Below are positions 9,595-19,469 of a stretch of 34,606 bases of DNA, piece after piece. Every line of letters begins with the position of its first letter. Positions within the stretch are counted from its first letter, which is position 1. Under the pieces are notes generated by a model. It was not told where the DNA came from. It made no database searches and saw nothing but the letters and a program-made list of their open reading frames with translations. A program made the translations under genes and the position numbers. This DNA comes from Lysobacter prati (lineage in GTDB: Bacteria; Pseudomonadota; Gammaproteobacteria; Xanthomonadales; Xanthomonadaceae). The DNA lies in assembly GCF_009765215.1 (NCBI RefSeq), contig NZ_VLNV01000015.1, positions 1 through 34,606 of the forward strand. Reading direction: 5' to 3'.

Positions 9595-10587
9595 TCAGGG
9601 CAAGGGCACGCGCTGGAGCAATTCGGCCACCAGGCGATCCCCGTCCCAACCTTCGGCCGTGGCCTCGTAGCTGGGCAGGATGCGGTGGCGCAGCACGTCC
9701 GGAGCGACGACACGGACATCGTCAGGCGTCACGAAGTCGCGGCCGGCCAGCCATGCATGCGCACGTGCGCAGCGCTCCAGCGCGATCGAGCCGCGCGGGC
9801 TGGCGCCCCAGGCGATGCGCCGTGCCAACGCCGGGTCGTAGCGCGCGGCATCGCGCGAGGCGAGCACCAGTTCGATCAGGTAACGCTCCACCGGCGGCGC
9901 CAGGTGCAGTTCGAGCACGGCAGCGCGCGCGGCGAAGACATCCGACAGCGGCATGCGATCGACCACCGGTGCCGGGGCATGCAATGCGACGCGTGCGCGT
10001 TCGCGGGCCAGGCGCAGAATCTCGGTCTCGGCGGCGATCTCGGGATAGCCGATGCGCACATACATCAGGAACCGATCCAGCTGCGCTTCCGGCAACGGGA
10101 AGGTGCCTTCCTGCTCGATCGGGTTCTGCGTCGCCATAACCAGGAACAACGCCGGCAGCGCATAGGTCGCGCGCCCCACCGTGACCTGGCGTTCGCCCAT
10201 GGCTTCGAGCAGGGCGGACTGGACCTTGGCCGGCGCACGGTTGATCTCGTCGGCGAGCAGGATGGGATGGAAGATCGGCCCGGCCTGGAACTCGAAGCGC
10301 CCTTCCTGCGGCCGCCATACTTCGGTACCGGTCAGGTCGGCCGGCAGCAGGTCGGGAGTGAACTGGACGCGGGCGAACTCGGCGTCCATGCGTGCCGCCA
10401 GCGCGCGGATGGCGCTGGTCTTGGCCAGGCCCGGTGCCCCCTCCACCAGCAGGTGGCCGTCGGCTAGCAGGGCGATGAGCAGCCGTTCGATCAGCGCTGC
10501 CTGGCCGACGATCTCGGCCGAAAGCGCCTCGCGCAGCGCGCGGAAGGCATCGTGCACACGGGGCAGGTCGTCGCTGCGGCGGTCCAT
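9595..10587 (-). CDS. MoxR-family AAA+ ATPase
   Basis: 330-residue cytoplasmic AAA+ ATPase, first gene of the bat operon. Walker A is GAPGLAKTS (50-58), Walker B ILLADE (109-114) with the MoxR signature INRAPAKVQSALLEAMGE after it, and sensor 1 MATQNP. The C-terminal part has the lid arrangement ending in SPRGSIALERCARAHAWLAGRDFVTPDDV. MoxR proteins are proposed to remodel or load metal into partner VWA proteins, which here would be the DUF58, BatA and BatBC products. The ATG at MDRRSDDLPRVHDAF is chosen because the upstream in-frame extension lacks family character. It follows the pil terminator, so its promoter should lie in 10588-10713, but no clear hexamers were found there. Confidence 0.93.
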   Translation of the reverse strand: MDRRSDDLPRVHDAFRALREALSAEIVGQAALIERLLIALLADGHLLVEGAPGLAKTSAIRALAARMDAEFARVQFTPDLLPADLTGTEVWRPQEGRFEFQAGPIFHPILLADEINRAPAKVQSALLEAMGERQVTVGRATYALPALFLVMATQNPIEQEGTFPLPEAQLDRFLMYVRIGYPEIAAETEILRLARERARVALHAPAPVVDRMPLSDVFAARAAVLELHLAPPVERYLIELVLASRDAARYDPALARRIAWGASPRGSIALERCARAHAWLAGRDFVTPDDVRVVAPDVLRHRILPSYEATAEGWDGDRLVAELLQRVPLP

Positions 10588-10713
10588 GGGGGTCTCGAAT
10601 GCGGGGCAGGTCCAGTTTGACCGAAGATCGGCGCCGGGGTTCAGCAGCGCCGTCACCCATTCAGCGACAGGTACCCCTGGACCCCTTCGCGGCAGCGGCG
10701 CCCATCAACGCAG

Positions 10714-10737
10714 AAAGCCCGGCTTTCGCCGGGCTTT
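10714..10737 (-). terminator. Terminator of the pilMNOPQ operon
   Basis: AAAGCCCGGC (10714-10723) and GCCGGGCTTT (10728-10737) form a perfect 10-bp stem with a 4-base loop, about 27 bases past the pilQ stop. The 3' arm ends in TTT followed by CTGCG. It separates the pil operon from the moxR-bat operon on the same strand. Confidence 0.85.
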
Positions 10738-10763
10738 CCTTCAACTCGCGAGAAGCGGAGAAC

Positions 10764-12695
10764 TTACCGCTGCTCGACCTTGAGCACCTTCGGCGTGACC
10801 ATGATCAGCAGCTCGGCCTTGTCCTTGTTGCGGCCCTTGCGCTTGAACAGGTTGCCCAGGAACGGCACGTCGCCCAGGAACGGAACCTTGGAGATGTCGC
10901 TGCGATCGCGGAACTCGTAGACGCCGCCGACGACCACGGTCTGCCCGTCCTGCACCAGCACGGCGGTGTTGACCTCACGCTTGGCGATCTGCGGGACCTG
11001 GCCGATCGACGTATTGGTGAAGCCTTCGACCTCGTCCTTCTTGACGTTCATGTTCAGGAACACGCGGCCGTCATGGGTGATGGTCGGGGTGACCTTCAGC
11101 TCCAGCAGCACGTCCTTGAACTGCACGTTCGGGATCGGAATCGAGTTACCGCCCTGCTGCGGCGAGATCGTCACGTAACCGACTTCCTGGCCCTGGCGGA
11201 TCACCGCCTCGCGCTGGTTGCTGGTGACGATGCGCGGGTTGGAGATCACCTCGCCACGGCCTTCTTCCTGCATTGCCGACAGCTCGACATCGAGCAGGTA
11301 ACCGGCGTTGAGGATCGACAGGGCAAGCGCGCTCGGATTGGTGACCGATGCGGCGGGCAGGTTGCTCATCAGCGAGCGCGTGACATCGAAGGCATTGCTG
11401 CCGTTCTGCACCGCTTCGGCACGCGAGGCGGCGTTGGCCGAGGCGGCGTCGGTGTTGCCACCGAAGCCGAGCGAACTGCGATCACCCGCCTTGCCGCTGG
11501 CACCGCTGATGCCGAACTTGGCACCCAGGTCGCGGGCGAAGGTATCAGTGGCGATGACGACGCGAGCTTCGATCAGCACCTGGTCGACCGGGCGGTCGAT
11601 CACGCGGATCAGCTCCTTCATCTGCGTGATCTTCTTCGGGATGTCGCTGATCATCAGCGTGTTGGTGCGCTCGTCGGCGACGATGCGACCGCGCGCCGAC
11701 AGGAAGCCGGTGTCCTGGTTGCTGCCGCCCGAACCACCACCGGCGCCGCCGCCAATGCCCTTGGCTTCGGTCAAGGCCTTAAAGATCTGACCGGCGTTGT
11801 GGTAGTTGATCTGCACATACTCGGTGGTCAGGTCGACGCGGTTGTCGATGGCGATGCGCGCGTCTTCCTTGTCCTGCTCGTACTTCGCGATCTCGGCCTG
11901 CGGGGCGACCCACACCACGTTGCCGCTGCGACGCTTGTCCAGGCCCTTGGCCTGCAGGACGATGTCCAGTGCCTGGTCCCACGGCACGTTCATCAGGCGC
12001 AGGGTGACGTTGCCGGAGACCGTATCGGCCGCGACCACGTTGAGGCCAGACTCCTCGGCGATCAGCTGCAGGACCGTGCGCACCGGCACATCCTGGAAGT
12101 TGAACGTGACCGGGCGGCCACTGTAGCTGCGAGCTGCTGCGGCGGCGGGCTTGCCGTCGACCGTGGCGCCGACGGCGCGGCCGCTGGCCGCTCCTGTGCG
12201 CGGCACGATTTCGACGATGTACTCGCGACCGGTCTGGTAGGCCATCGACTCGAAGTTGCCGGTGGTGTTGAGCACCAGCTGCATGCCCTTGCCACTGGCG
12301 CGGGCGTCGATGCGCTGCACCGGCGTGGCGAAGTCGACCACGTTCAGCGGCTTCTGCAGCGATGCAGGCAGCTGTGCGTTGCCGACGTCGATGACGACGC
12401 TGGAGCCCTGGTTGCGCAGGTCCGGCGCGGCACCGTCGCCGCTGAACTTCACGACCAGGCGGCCGGAGCCGTCAGTGCCGCGCTTGAAGTCGATGTTGGA
12501 CACCGCGATGGTGCCCGGCAACTGCTTGGCCGGGTCGGCGCTGGCCGCGGGTGCGACCGTTGCCGGTGTCGTGGCGGGTGCGGCGGCGTGGACGGCGCTG
12601 AAAGCGGCAATTGCGCCGACCATCAGACCCACCGACCCGCTGCGCAAGAGCAGCGGGCGACGGCCCGGTCGCATGCGTGTGTTGAAAACGGTCAT
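10764..12695 (-). CDS. pilQ: Type IV pilus secretin PilQ
   Basis: Outer-membrane secretin forming the gated channel through which the type IV pilus passes. The 643-residue precursor has an Arg-rich signal peptide (cleavage probably after SAVHA, about residue 38). It continues with one AMIN domain (about 60-160, peptidoglycan binding), an STN/N0 domain (VTFNFQDVPVRTVLQLIAEESGLNVVAAD), an N1 domain interrupted by a Gly/Ser-rich loop (GIGGGAGGGSGGS), and the C-terminal secretin domain (EVISNPRIVTSNQREAVIRQG; ends LLIMVTPKVLKVEQR). Only one AMIN domain is visible, and the protein is somewhat shorter than Pseudomonas PilQ. The ATG (MTVFNTRMRPG) follows GGGGGAT. It is last in the operon, 19 bases after pilP. 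Confidence 0.95.
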   Translation of the reverse strand: MTVFNTRMRPGRRPLLLRSGSVGLMVGAIAAFSAVHAAAPATTPATVAPAASADPAKQLPGTIAVSNIDFKRGTDGSGRLVVKFSGDGAAPDLRNQGSSVVIDVGNAQLPASLQKPLNVVDFATPVQRIDARASGKGMQLVLNTTGNFESMAYQTGREYIVEIVPRTGAASGRAVGATVDGKPAAAAARSYSGRPVTFNFQDVPVRTVLQLIAEESGLNVVAADTVSGNVTLRLMNVPWDQALDIVLQAKGLDKRRSGNVVWVAPQAEIAKYEQDKEDARIAIDNRVDLTTEYVQINYHNAGQIFKALTEAKGIGGGAGGGSGGSNQDTGFLSARGRIVADERTNTLMISDIPKKITQMKELIRVIDRPVDQVLIEARVVIATDTFARDLGAKFGISGASGKAGDRSSLGFGGNTDAASANAASRAEAVQNGSNAFDVTRSLMSNLPAASVTNPSALALSILNAGYLLDVELSAMQEEGRGEVISNPRIVTSNQREAVIRQGQEVGYVTISPQQGGNSIPIPNVQFKDVLLELKVTPTITHDGRVFLNMNVKKDEVEGFTNTSIGQVPQIAKREVNTAVLVQDGQTVVVGGVYEFRDRSDISKVPFLGDVPFLGNLFKRKGRNKDKAELLIMVTPKVLKVEQR

Positions 12696-12714
12696 CGTTG
12701 CTATCCCCCAATCC

Positions 12715-13266
12715 CTATTGATCTTCCAACGCGACCGTGGCCGGGCGTTCCAGCCAACCACCCGCGCCGTCCGGCACCAGTTCCACCAATTCGATATGGT
12801 CTTCGAACACGCCGGTCACGCGACCGTCGCTCTGCCCCATGTACGCGCCTGCCTGGATGCGGTAGGTCACCTTGTCCGGTGCCATTACCAGCGCCACGAC
12901 TCCACCGCCCTGACCCAGCGTACCGACCATGTCGAGGCTGTCGAGCGGGAACTGCTCCAGCGTCTGCTTGCGGCGCGCCGAATCCGGACGCGGGCCATTG
13001 CCGCCGTCGTCGTCGGTGAACGCCGTGCTGAACGGATCGCGCATGGCGTAGGCGTTGTATTCGAACGTCTCGAACTGCTGCATCACCGGCAGCGGATCCA
13101 GCGGCGGCGCCGGGCGTGCCTTGACTTCAGCGATCCACTTTTCCAGGTTCGGCGATTCACCAGGGGTGCTGGTGATGCCGCGAGAGCAGCCGGCCAGGAC
13201 CAGGGCGACTGCCAGTACGGTCAGGGCGCGCGGTGCCGCGGCATTACGAATGCAGATTGCGCGCAT
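12715..13266 (-). CDS. pilP: Type IV pilus inner-membrane lipoprotein PilP
   Basis: 183-residue lipoprotein linking the PilN/PilO complex to the PilQ secretin. The signal MRAICIRNAAAPRALTVLAV... ends in the lipobox LAGC with Cys27. A proline-rich linker (ARPAPPLDPLPVMQQFETFEYNAYAMRDPF) leads to the small beta-sandwich domain (LDSLDMVGTLGQGGGVVALVMAPDKVTYRIQ...), both typical of PilP. The start lies one base beyond the pilO stop, so the genes are effectively contiguous. The longer frame begins inside pilO and is rejected. Confidence 0.94.
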   Translation of the reverse strand: MRAICIRNAAAPRALTVLAVALVLAGCSRGITSTPGESPNLEKWIAEVKARPAPPLDPLPVMQQFETFEYNAYAMRDPFSTAFTDDDGGNGPRPDSARRKQTLEQFPLDSLDMVGTLGQGGGVVALVMAPDKVTYRIQAGAYMGQSDGRVTGVFEDHIELVELVPDGAGGWLERPATVALEDQ

Positions 13267-13267
13267 C

Positions 13268-13942
13268 TCAGGTCCCCCCCTGCTTGCCGTCGGTGGCCGC
13301 GGCCGATTCCTGCTTGGCGACCTCATCCTCGTCGAGGTAGCGATAGGTCTTGACCGTGCCTGCCAGTTCGAGCGGACTGTTGGGCGTGATTGCGGCGCCG
13401 GGTTCCTTGCTGCGCGGCTTCAGCGAGATGTCGTGCATCGTCATGATGACCACGCGCGGCAGCGAGGCCACGCCGCTGACGAAACCGCCGAACTGGTGGT
13501 AACTGCCCACCATGCGCAGCGCGATCGGCTTCTCGGCGTAGAACTCCTTGGGTTGTTCGCTACCGGGCTGGAACAGCTCGTTGGTGATGCCGGTGGCGAG
13601 CGCGGTCTGGGAGATGTCGACGATCAGGTCGGGCATCTCGGTCTTGCTCGGCAACTGGCGCAGCATCTGCTGGAGCTGCTGCTCCATCTGTGCCAGCTGC
13701 TGCTTCAGCGGTTCCAGGTTGGCGGCGCGGCCCTGCTTGGTCTCGTACTCGCGGCGAAGCTCCGCTTCCTGGCGCTCGAGTCCTTCCAGTTCGTCACGTT
13801 TGTCGCTGACGAACAGGTACCAGGCCAAGCCGACGATCAGCAGCGAGACCAGAACGCAGAAGCCAAGCTTGGCCTGCTGCGGCCAGGAGCCGATATTGTT
13901 GAAATCGAGTTCGTTGAGCTTGATGGATTTCTTCTTGCTCAT
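13268..13942 (-). CDS. pilO: Type IV pilus alignment protein PilO
   Basis: 224-residue bitopic inner-membrane protein that dimerises with PilN in the periplasm. It has a short cytoplasmic N-terminus (MSKKKSIKLNELDFNNIGSW), a transmembrane helix (about 25-44), a long coiled coil (about 46-100, Glu/Gln-rich) and a ferredoxin-like domain (about 110-210, with YHQFGGFVSGVASLPRVVIMTMHDI). The start overlaps the pilN stop (ATGA), so translation is probably coupled. Family length and order agree with PilO. Confidence 0.95.
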   Translation of the reverse strand: MSKKKSIKLNELDFNNIGSWPQQAKLGFCVLVSLLIVGLAWYLFVSDKRDELEGLERQEAELRREYETKQGRAANLEPLKQQLAQMEQQLQQMLRQLPSKTEMPDLIVDISQTALATGITNELFQPGSEQPKEFYAEKPIALRMVGSYHQFGGFVSGVASLPRVVIMTMHDISLKPRSKEPGAAITPNSPLELAGTVKTYRYLDEDEVAKQESAAATDGKQGGT

Positions 13943-14723
13943 GACGCCGCTCCCTTGGTCGGCGCTGCAGCCGGCGCCGTCGGCGCATTGGCGGGGGTCG
14001 CTACCGGCGCGGAGGCCGGGGTGCTTGCCGGTTGTGCGGGGGCCGCGCCGGGTGCCGGTGCCGTCGCTGCCGCGCCTGCCGGTGCCGCGCCCGCTGCGGT
14101 GGCATCAGCCGCCTGCGCAATCTGCGAGGTCGGTGCCGCCGGCGCGTCCGGCATGCCATCGCCGTCCTCGTCCTTGGGCGCGTTCGGGTTGGCCAGCTGG
14201 ACCTGCAGCGTGAACACGTACGGCAGGCCCTTGTCGGTGCCCTTGGCCTCGATGATCGACAGGTCCGGCTTGGTCATCCAGCCAGAGCCTTCCAGGTTGC
14301 GCATGTAGGTACTGACGCGGGCATTGGACTGCGCGCGACCTTCAAGCGTCAGGGTCTGGCTGTCCTGCTTGATCGAGGTCAGCACGGCGCCGTCGGGGAT
14401 CGTGCGCACCAGCGAATCGAACAGGTGCACCATCTGCGAGCGGTTGGCCTGCAGTTCTTCGATCACTTCCTTGCGTGCGAGCAGCTTGCCCTTCTTCTTG
14501 TCGAGTTCCTCGATCTCCTTGATCGCCTTGTCGACCTGCGTGATCTGGTCACGCATGTAGGTGTTGCGCTCGTTCTGACCGTCGATCTGGCCGTTGTAGT
14601 AGCTGATGATCACGAACGACAGCAACACCGCGCCCAGAGCCGCCATCGCGAACATCACCGCGAACTCTTTCTGGCGCAGCTTGCGGCGTTCTTCGCGCCA
14701 CGGGAGGAGGTTGATGCGTGCCA

Positions 14724-14724
<1 letters not shown>
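13939..14724 (-). CDS. pilN: Type IV pilus assembly protein PilN with Ala/Pro-rich tail
   Basis: 261-residue bitopic inner-membrane protein. The N-terminal MARINLLPWREERRK is the conserved peptide that docks into the PilM cleft. It is followed by a transmembrane helix (about 22-42), a coiled coil (about 45-95) and a periplasmic domain to about residue 180. PilN of Pseudomonas ends near there; this protein adds about 80 residues of Ala/Pro-rich, probably disordered tail. At the junction is D185-E-D-G-D-G-M-P-D193, the D-x-D-x-D-G-x-x-D pattern of calcium-binding loops. The start overlaps the pilM stop by one base. The core assignment is secure; the tail's function is unknown. Confidence 0.95.
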
Positions 14725-15797
<1,073 letters not shown>

Positions 15798-15834
15798 TCA
15801 CAGGCGCTTACGTGCGCTTCGTGTGACCCCGCTT

Positions 15835-15863
15835 TAAATATCGAAGTTTGCGCAGCCTGGCAA
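15835..15863 (-). promoter_or_regulatory. Candidate sigma-70 promoter for pilM
   Basis: On the minus strand a -35 TTGCCA (15858-15863) and a -10 TATTTA (15835-15840) are separated by exactly 17 bases. The leader to the pilM GTG would be about 45-50 bases. The hexamers are seen directly; activity is inferred. Confidence 0.6.
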
Positions 15864-15985
15864 CTGTTCCGTTCGGAATTGCCTTACTGCGTCACTTTCC
15901 GCCCCTTTCACGGCTGGCCAGCCCTGCCCCGTCTGGCCCGTCCGCCCCGCCCTTGCCCCGCTCAAGTGCCTTTCCCCGGCTCATC

Positions 15986-15991
15986 TATACT
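15986..15991 (+). promoter_or_regulatory. Candidate -10 element for mrcA
   Basis: TATACT lies 37 bases before the mrcA ATG. No good -35 hexamer is present at the usual distance; the nearest TTGCCC is 27 bases upstream, which is too far. A weak promoter or one needing an activator would fit. Confidence 0.4.
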
Positions 15992-16027
15992 CCACGGCCA
16001 CTACACCCGCAATCGGAACCTGCCTTG

Positions 16028-18535
16028 ATGCCCCGTTTCCGCCGCCTGCTGCGCTGGGCGCTGATCGCGTCCGCCGGCCTGGCCCTGCTTGGCGCCATTG
16101 CCCTGGGCACCCTGTACTACCTCGTCGCCCCCAAGCTACCTGACGTCGAGACCCTTCGCACGGTCGAGATGCAGGAACCGATGTACGTCTATGCCCGCGA
16201 CGGCCGCCTGATGGCCCTGTTCGGCGAGACCCGGCGGTATCCGATCTCGATCCAGGACGTCCCCGACCGGCTCAAGCAGGCCTTCATCTCGATCGAGGAC
16301 GCGCGTTTCTACAAGCACCATGGCGTCGACCTCAAGGGCATCGGGCGCGCAGTCTGGTTGCTCGCCACGACCGATGCGCGTCGCGTTCCCGGCGGCTCGA
16401 CCATCACCCAGCAGGTCGCGCGCCAGTTCTTCCTCAGCAACGAATACAGCTACACGCGCAAGCTCGCAGAAATGCTGCTGGCGATGCGCATGGAGCGTGA
16501 GCTGAGCAAGGACGAGATCTTCGAGCTGTACCTCAACAAGAGCTTCTTCGGCAATCGCGCCTACGGCGTCGGTGCTGCGGCGGAGTTCTATTACGGCAAG
16601 AAGCTGGGCGAGCTCACGCTCGACGAAATGGCTTCGCTCGCCGGCATTCCGAAGTTCCCGTCCAGTGGCAATCCGCTCAGCAATCCCGAGCGTGCCAAGG
16701 AACGTCGCGACTACATCCTGCAACGCATGGTCGACCTGCGTTACGTCAGCCAGGCAGAGGCCGACCAGGCCAAGGCCGCGCCGATGCATGCCACGCCGCA
16801 TGAGCGTCCGGTCGAGGTCTACGCGCCGTACGTGGCCGAGATGGTCCGCCAGGAGATGGTGGCCCGTTACGGTGCCGAGGCATTGACCCGCGGTTACCAC
16901 GTCACCACGACCATCGATCCGGTCCTGCAGGTCGCTGCCGACCAGGCCATCCGCGACGGTCTGTCGGTGTACGACCGACGCCACGGCTGGCACGGCGCCG
17001 AGCAGCACTTCGACCTTGCCGCTGGCGAAGACGCGGCATCGCTGCGCAATCGCCTGCGCGGGATTCCGGCGCAGGCCTCGCTGCTGCCCGCCATCGTCAC
17101 CGGCAGCAGCGGCAGCCAGGTGCAACTGGTGCTGGCCGACGGCAGCGAGATCGAGCTGGGCGCGGACCAGGGCTTCGCTGGACGCAGCCCGGGCAGCCTG
17201 GTCAAGCGCGGCGACCTGGTGCGCGTGCAGCGCATCGAGCCGCCTGCGGCCAAGCCCGGCCAGACCGGCCCGATGCCGGCGCCGACCTACCGCCTCGACC
17301 AGATCCCGCAGGCACAGGCGGCGCTCGTGTCGCTCGAGCCGGGCAACGGTGCACTGCGCGCACTGTCGGGTGGCTTCAGCTTCGCCGGCGCCAAGTTCAA
17401 CCGCGCCACGCAGGCGCGACGCCAGCCGGGCTCGAGCTTCAAGCCCTTCCTGTACGCCGCCTCGTTCGAACGCGGCTTCAACCCGGCGTCGGTTGTGCTC
17501 GATGCCCCGGTTGTGTTCAAGGACCGTCGCGGCCATATCTGGCGCCCGCAGAACGACAGCGGCAACTTCGCCGGGCCCATGCGCCTGCGCGAGGCGATGG
17601 TGCAGTCGCGCAACCTGGTGTCGGTGCGACTGCTCGACGCCATCGGCGTCGACTACGCACGCAAGTACATCAGCCACTTCGGATTCGACGAAGCCGAACT
17701 GCCGCCGAACCTGTCGATGTCGCTGGGCACCGCCTCGCTGACGCCGATGTCGGTCGCGCGCGGTTTCGCGGCCTTCGCCAACGGTGGCTTCCGCATCACC
17801 CCGTGGTTCATCGACGAGGTCAAGGACCGCGAAGGCGCGGTGGTGTTCAAGGAAAAGCCGGCGATCGCCTGCCCTGCCTGCGGTGGAAACCCGGCTGCAG
17901 CGAACAGGGCGGTGCAGACCTCCACGGTCGTGGACGGCTTCAACCTCGGCCCGGATGCGGCCCCGGCGGCCGCGGCCGAGAGCAAGCCGAAGGACGAACC
18001 GAAGGACGAGCCGAAGAAGGCCGAGATCGACACCAGCAACCTGGTGCTGGCGCCGCGCGCGATCGACAACCGCATCGCCTACCAGATCAACTCCATGCTG
18101 CGCGACGTGGTCCTGCGCGGCACGGGTACGGCAGCCAAGGTGCTCGAACGCGCGGACGTCGGCGGCAAGACCGGGTCGACCAACGACCACCGCGATGCCT
18201 GGTTCTCGGGCTTCGGCGGCCCCTACGTCACCACCGTCTGGGTTGGCCGCGACAACTACAAGTCGCTGGGCTACCGCGAATACGGCGGCAAGGCCGCGCT
18301 GCCGATCTGGATCGACTACATGCGGGTTGCGCTGAAGGACCAGCCGATCTCTCCGAACGATCCGCCCGAAGGCATGGTCAAGGTGTCGGTTTCGGCCAGT
18401 GGCGCGCTGGTGCCGGGCGAAGGCGGCGGCATCGTCGAATGGGTCAAGGCCGAAGACCTCGAGCGCATGCAGAGCTATGTCGACTACGGCCCGGCCGAGA
18501 CCGCGCCGGCAGAGGAAGAGTTCGACATCTTCTGA
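16028..18535 (+). CDS. mrcA: Penicillin-binding protein 1A (bifunctional transglycosylase/transpeptidase)
   Basis: 835-residue class A PBP that polymerises and crosslinks peptidoglycan at the inner membrane. After a short Arg-rich N-terminus and a transmembrane helix (about 10-33) comes the GT51 domain: catalytic E90 in [22 protein letters not shown] (122-132), and [20 protein letters not shown]. An OB-like insert (about 330-420) precedes the transpeptidase: S469-S-F-K472, S527-R-N529 and K714-T-G716. Two oddities sit between the last two motifs: CPAC (about 615-618) and a charged stretch of KDEP repeats (about 653-664). The frame is open 60 codons upstream, but the ATG ([10 protein letters not shown]) matches the family. 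Divergent from pilM. Confidence 0.96.
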   Translation: MPRFRRLLRWALIASAGLALLGAIALGTLYYLVAPKLPDVETLRTVEMQEPMYVYARDGRLMALFGETRRYPISIQDVPDRLKQAFISIEDARFYKHHGVDLKGIGRAVWLLATTDARRVPGGSTITQQVARQFFLSNEYSYTRKLAEMLLAMRMERELSKDEIFELYLNKSFFGNRAYGVGAAAEFYYGKKLGELTLDEMASLAGIPKFPSSGNPLSNPERAKERRDYILQRMVDLRYVSQAEADQAKAAPMHATPHERPVEVYAPYVAEMVRQEMVARYGAEALTRGYHVTTTIDPVLQVAADQAIRDGLSVYDRRHGWHGAEQHFDLAAGEDAASLRNRLRGIPAQASLLPAIVTGSSGSQVQLVLADGSEIELGADQGFAGRSPGSLVKRGDLVRVQRIEPPAAKPGQTGPMPAPTYRLDQIPQAQAALVSLEPGNGALRALSGGFSFAGAKFNRATQARRQPGSSFKPFLYAASFERGFNPASVVLDAPVVFKDRRGHIWRPQNDSGNFAGPMRLREAMVQSRNLVSVRLLDAIGVDYARKYISHFGFDEAELPPNLSMSLGTASLTPMSVARGFAAFANGGFRITPWFIDEVKDREGAVVFKEKPAIACPACGGNPAAANRAVQTSTVVDGFNLGPDAAPAAAAESKPKDEPKDEPKKAEIDTSNLVLAPRAIDNRIAYQINSMLRDVVLRGTGTAAKVLERADVGGKTGSTNDHRDAWFSGFGGPYVTTVWVGRDNYKSLGYREYGGKAALPIWIDYMRVALKDQPISPNDPPEGMVKVSVSASGALVPGEGGGIVEWVKAEDLERMQSYVDYGPAETAPAEEEFDIF

Positions 18536-18560
18536 TCTCACAAGCACCAGCAGGCAATAA

Positions 18561-18586
18561 ACGACGCCGGGTTCGCCCGGCGTCGT
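18561..18586 (+). terminator. Intrinsic terminator of mrcA
   Basis: ACGACGCCGGG (18561-18571) and CCCGGCGTCGT (18576-18586) form a perfect 11-bp stem closed by a TTCG tetraloop, 25 bases past the mrcA stop. CGTTTC follows, so the U-tract is short. Confidence 0.8.
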
Positions 18587-18768
18587 CGTTTCACGTCGTC
18601 GCCTGGCGGACGGCATTGGTTCATGCTGCGCGGGCAGAATGAACATCGCCGATACGCCCGAAGCGGTAACTTCCAGGCCCGATGAAACGTGCTAGGTTGC
18701 CGCTGCCGGGGCACAAACCGGCCGCGGCGCAACCGGTCGCCGACGTGGTGCCAGATGCGGAGGTCGTC

Positions 18769-19434
18769 ATGCCACACGCCCGACAGCACGCCAACCTGCA
18801 CGCACAGACACGCACCCGCGAACGCCGCCACCGCCTCGCCCACGAGGCCGCCCGGCTGATGGCCGAAGGCGGCATTCGCGACTATCACCAGGCCAAGCTC
18901 AAGGCCGCCGAGCGCCTGGGCATCTTCGACGACGCTTCGCTGCCGCGTAACCGCGAGATCGAAGAAGCACTGCGCGAGTACCAGCGCCTGTTCCAGCGCG
19001 AGAACATCCCGGCATTGCGCCAGCGCCGCGAGTCGGCGTTGCGCGCGCTCGAGTTCTTCAAGGCCTTCGAGCCGCGCCTGGTCGGCCCGGTGCTCGACGG
19101 CACCGCCGACACCCGCAGCCCGGTGGCATTGCACCTGTACAGCGACGACCCCGATGCACCGCCGCGCTTCCTCGAACAGCACGGCATTCCCGCCGAAGCG
19201 CGCAGCCGCCGCCTGCGCTTGGACCGCGAACGCGCCGGCGACTTCCCGGTGTGGGTCTTCAGCGCCGAAGACATCACCTTCGATCTGACCGTGCTGCCAC
19301 TGGACATCCTGCGCCAGGCCCCGCTGTCGAACACCGACGAAAAGCCGATGAAGCGCGCCAGCGCTGCGCAGCTGCGGCAGTTGCTGGCCGACGACGAGAT
19401 TCTCGAATACGAAAACGGCGCGACGCCCCCGTAG
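18769..19434 (+). CDS. Conserved protein of unknown function
   Basis: 221 residues, predicted soluble. The N-terminal third is helical and very basic (RTRERRHRLAHEAARLMAEG, then an AKLKAAERLG segment and LPRNREIEEALREYQRLFQ). The middle has LVGPVLDGTADTRSPVALHLYSDDPD, reminiscent of a minimal nucleotidyltransferase fold, and a beta-rich part follows. From memory, homologs occur in Pseudomonas and Burkholderia under doubtful names (nucleotidyltransferase, or UDP-N-acetylmuramate-alanine ligase despite lacking that enzyme's size and motifs). The ATG is chosen because GGAGG lies five bases before it; the frame is open 29 codons further up. Its 7-bp stem CGACGCC/GGCGTCG (19421-19440) overlaps the stop codon. 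Function not assigned. Confidence 0.75.
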   Translation: MPHARQHANLHAQTRTRERRHRLAHEAARLMAEGGIRDYHQAKLKAAERLGIFDDASLPRNREIEEALREYQRLFQRENIPALRQRRESALRALEFFKAFEPRLVGPVLDGTADTRSPVALHLYSDDPDAPPRFLEQHGIPAEARSRRLRLDRERAGDFPVWVFSAEDITFDLTVLPLDILRQAPLSNTDEKPMKRASAAQLRQLLADDEILEYENGATPP

Positions 19435-19469
19435 GCGTCGATCGCGCGGCAAAGATATTTCTGCGTGCG

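Noticed and set aside
16136-18646. 836-codon open frame antisense to mrcA
   Set aside because: It covers a full, motif-complete PBP1A gene and has shadow-frame composition (Arg/His/Val-rich), with no recognisable protein features.
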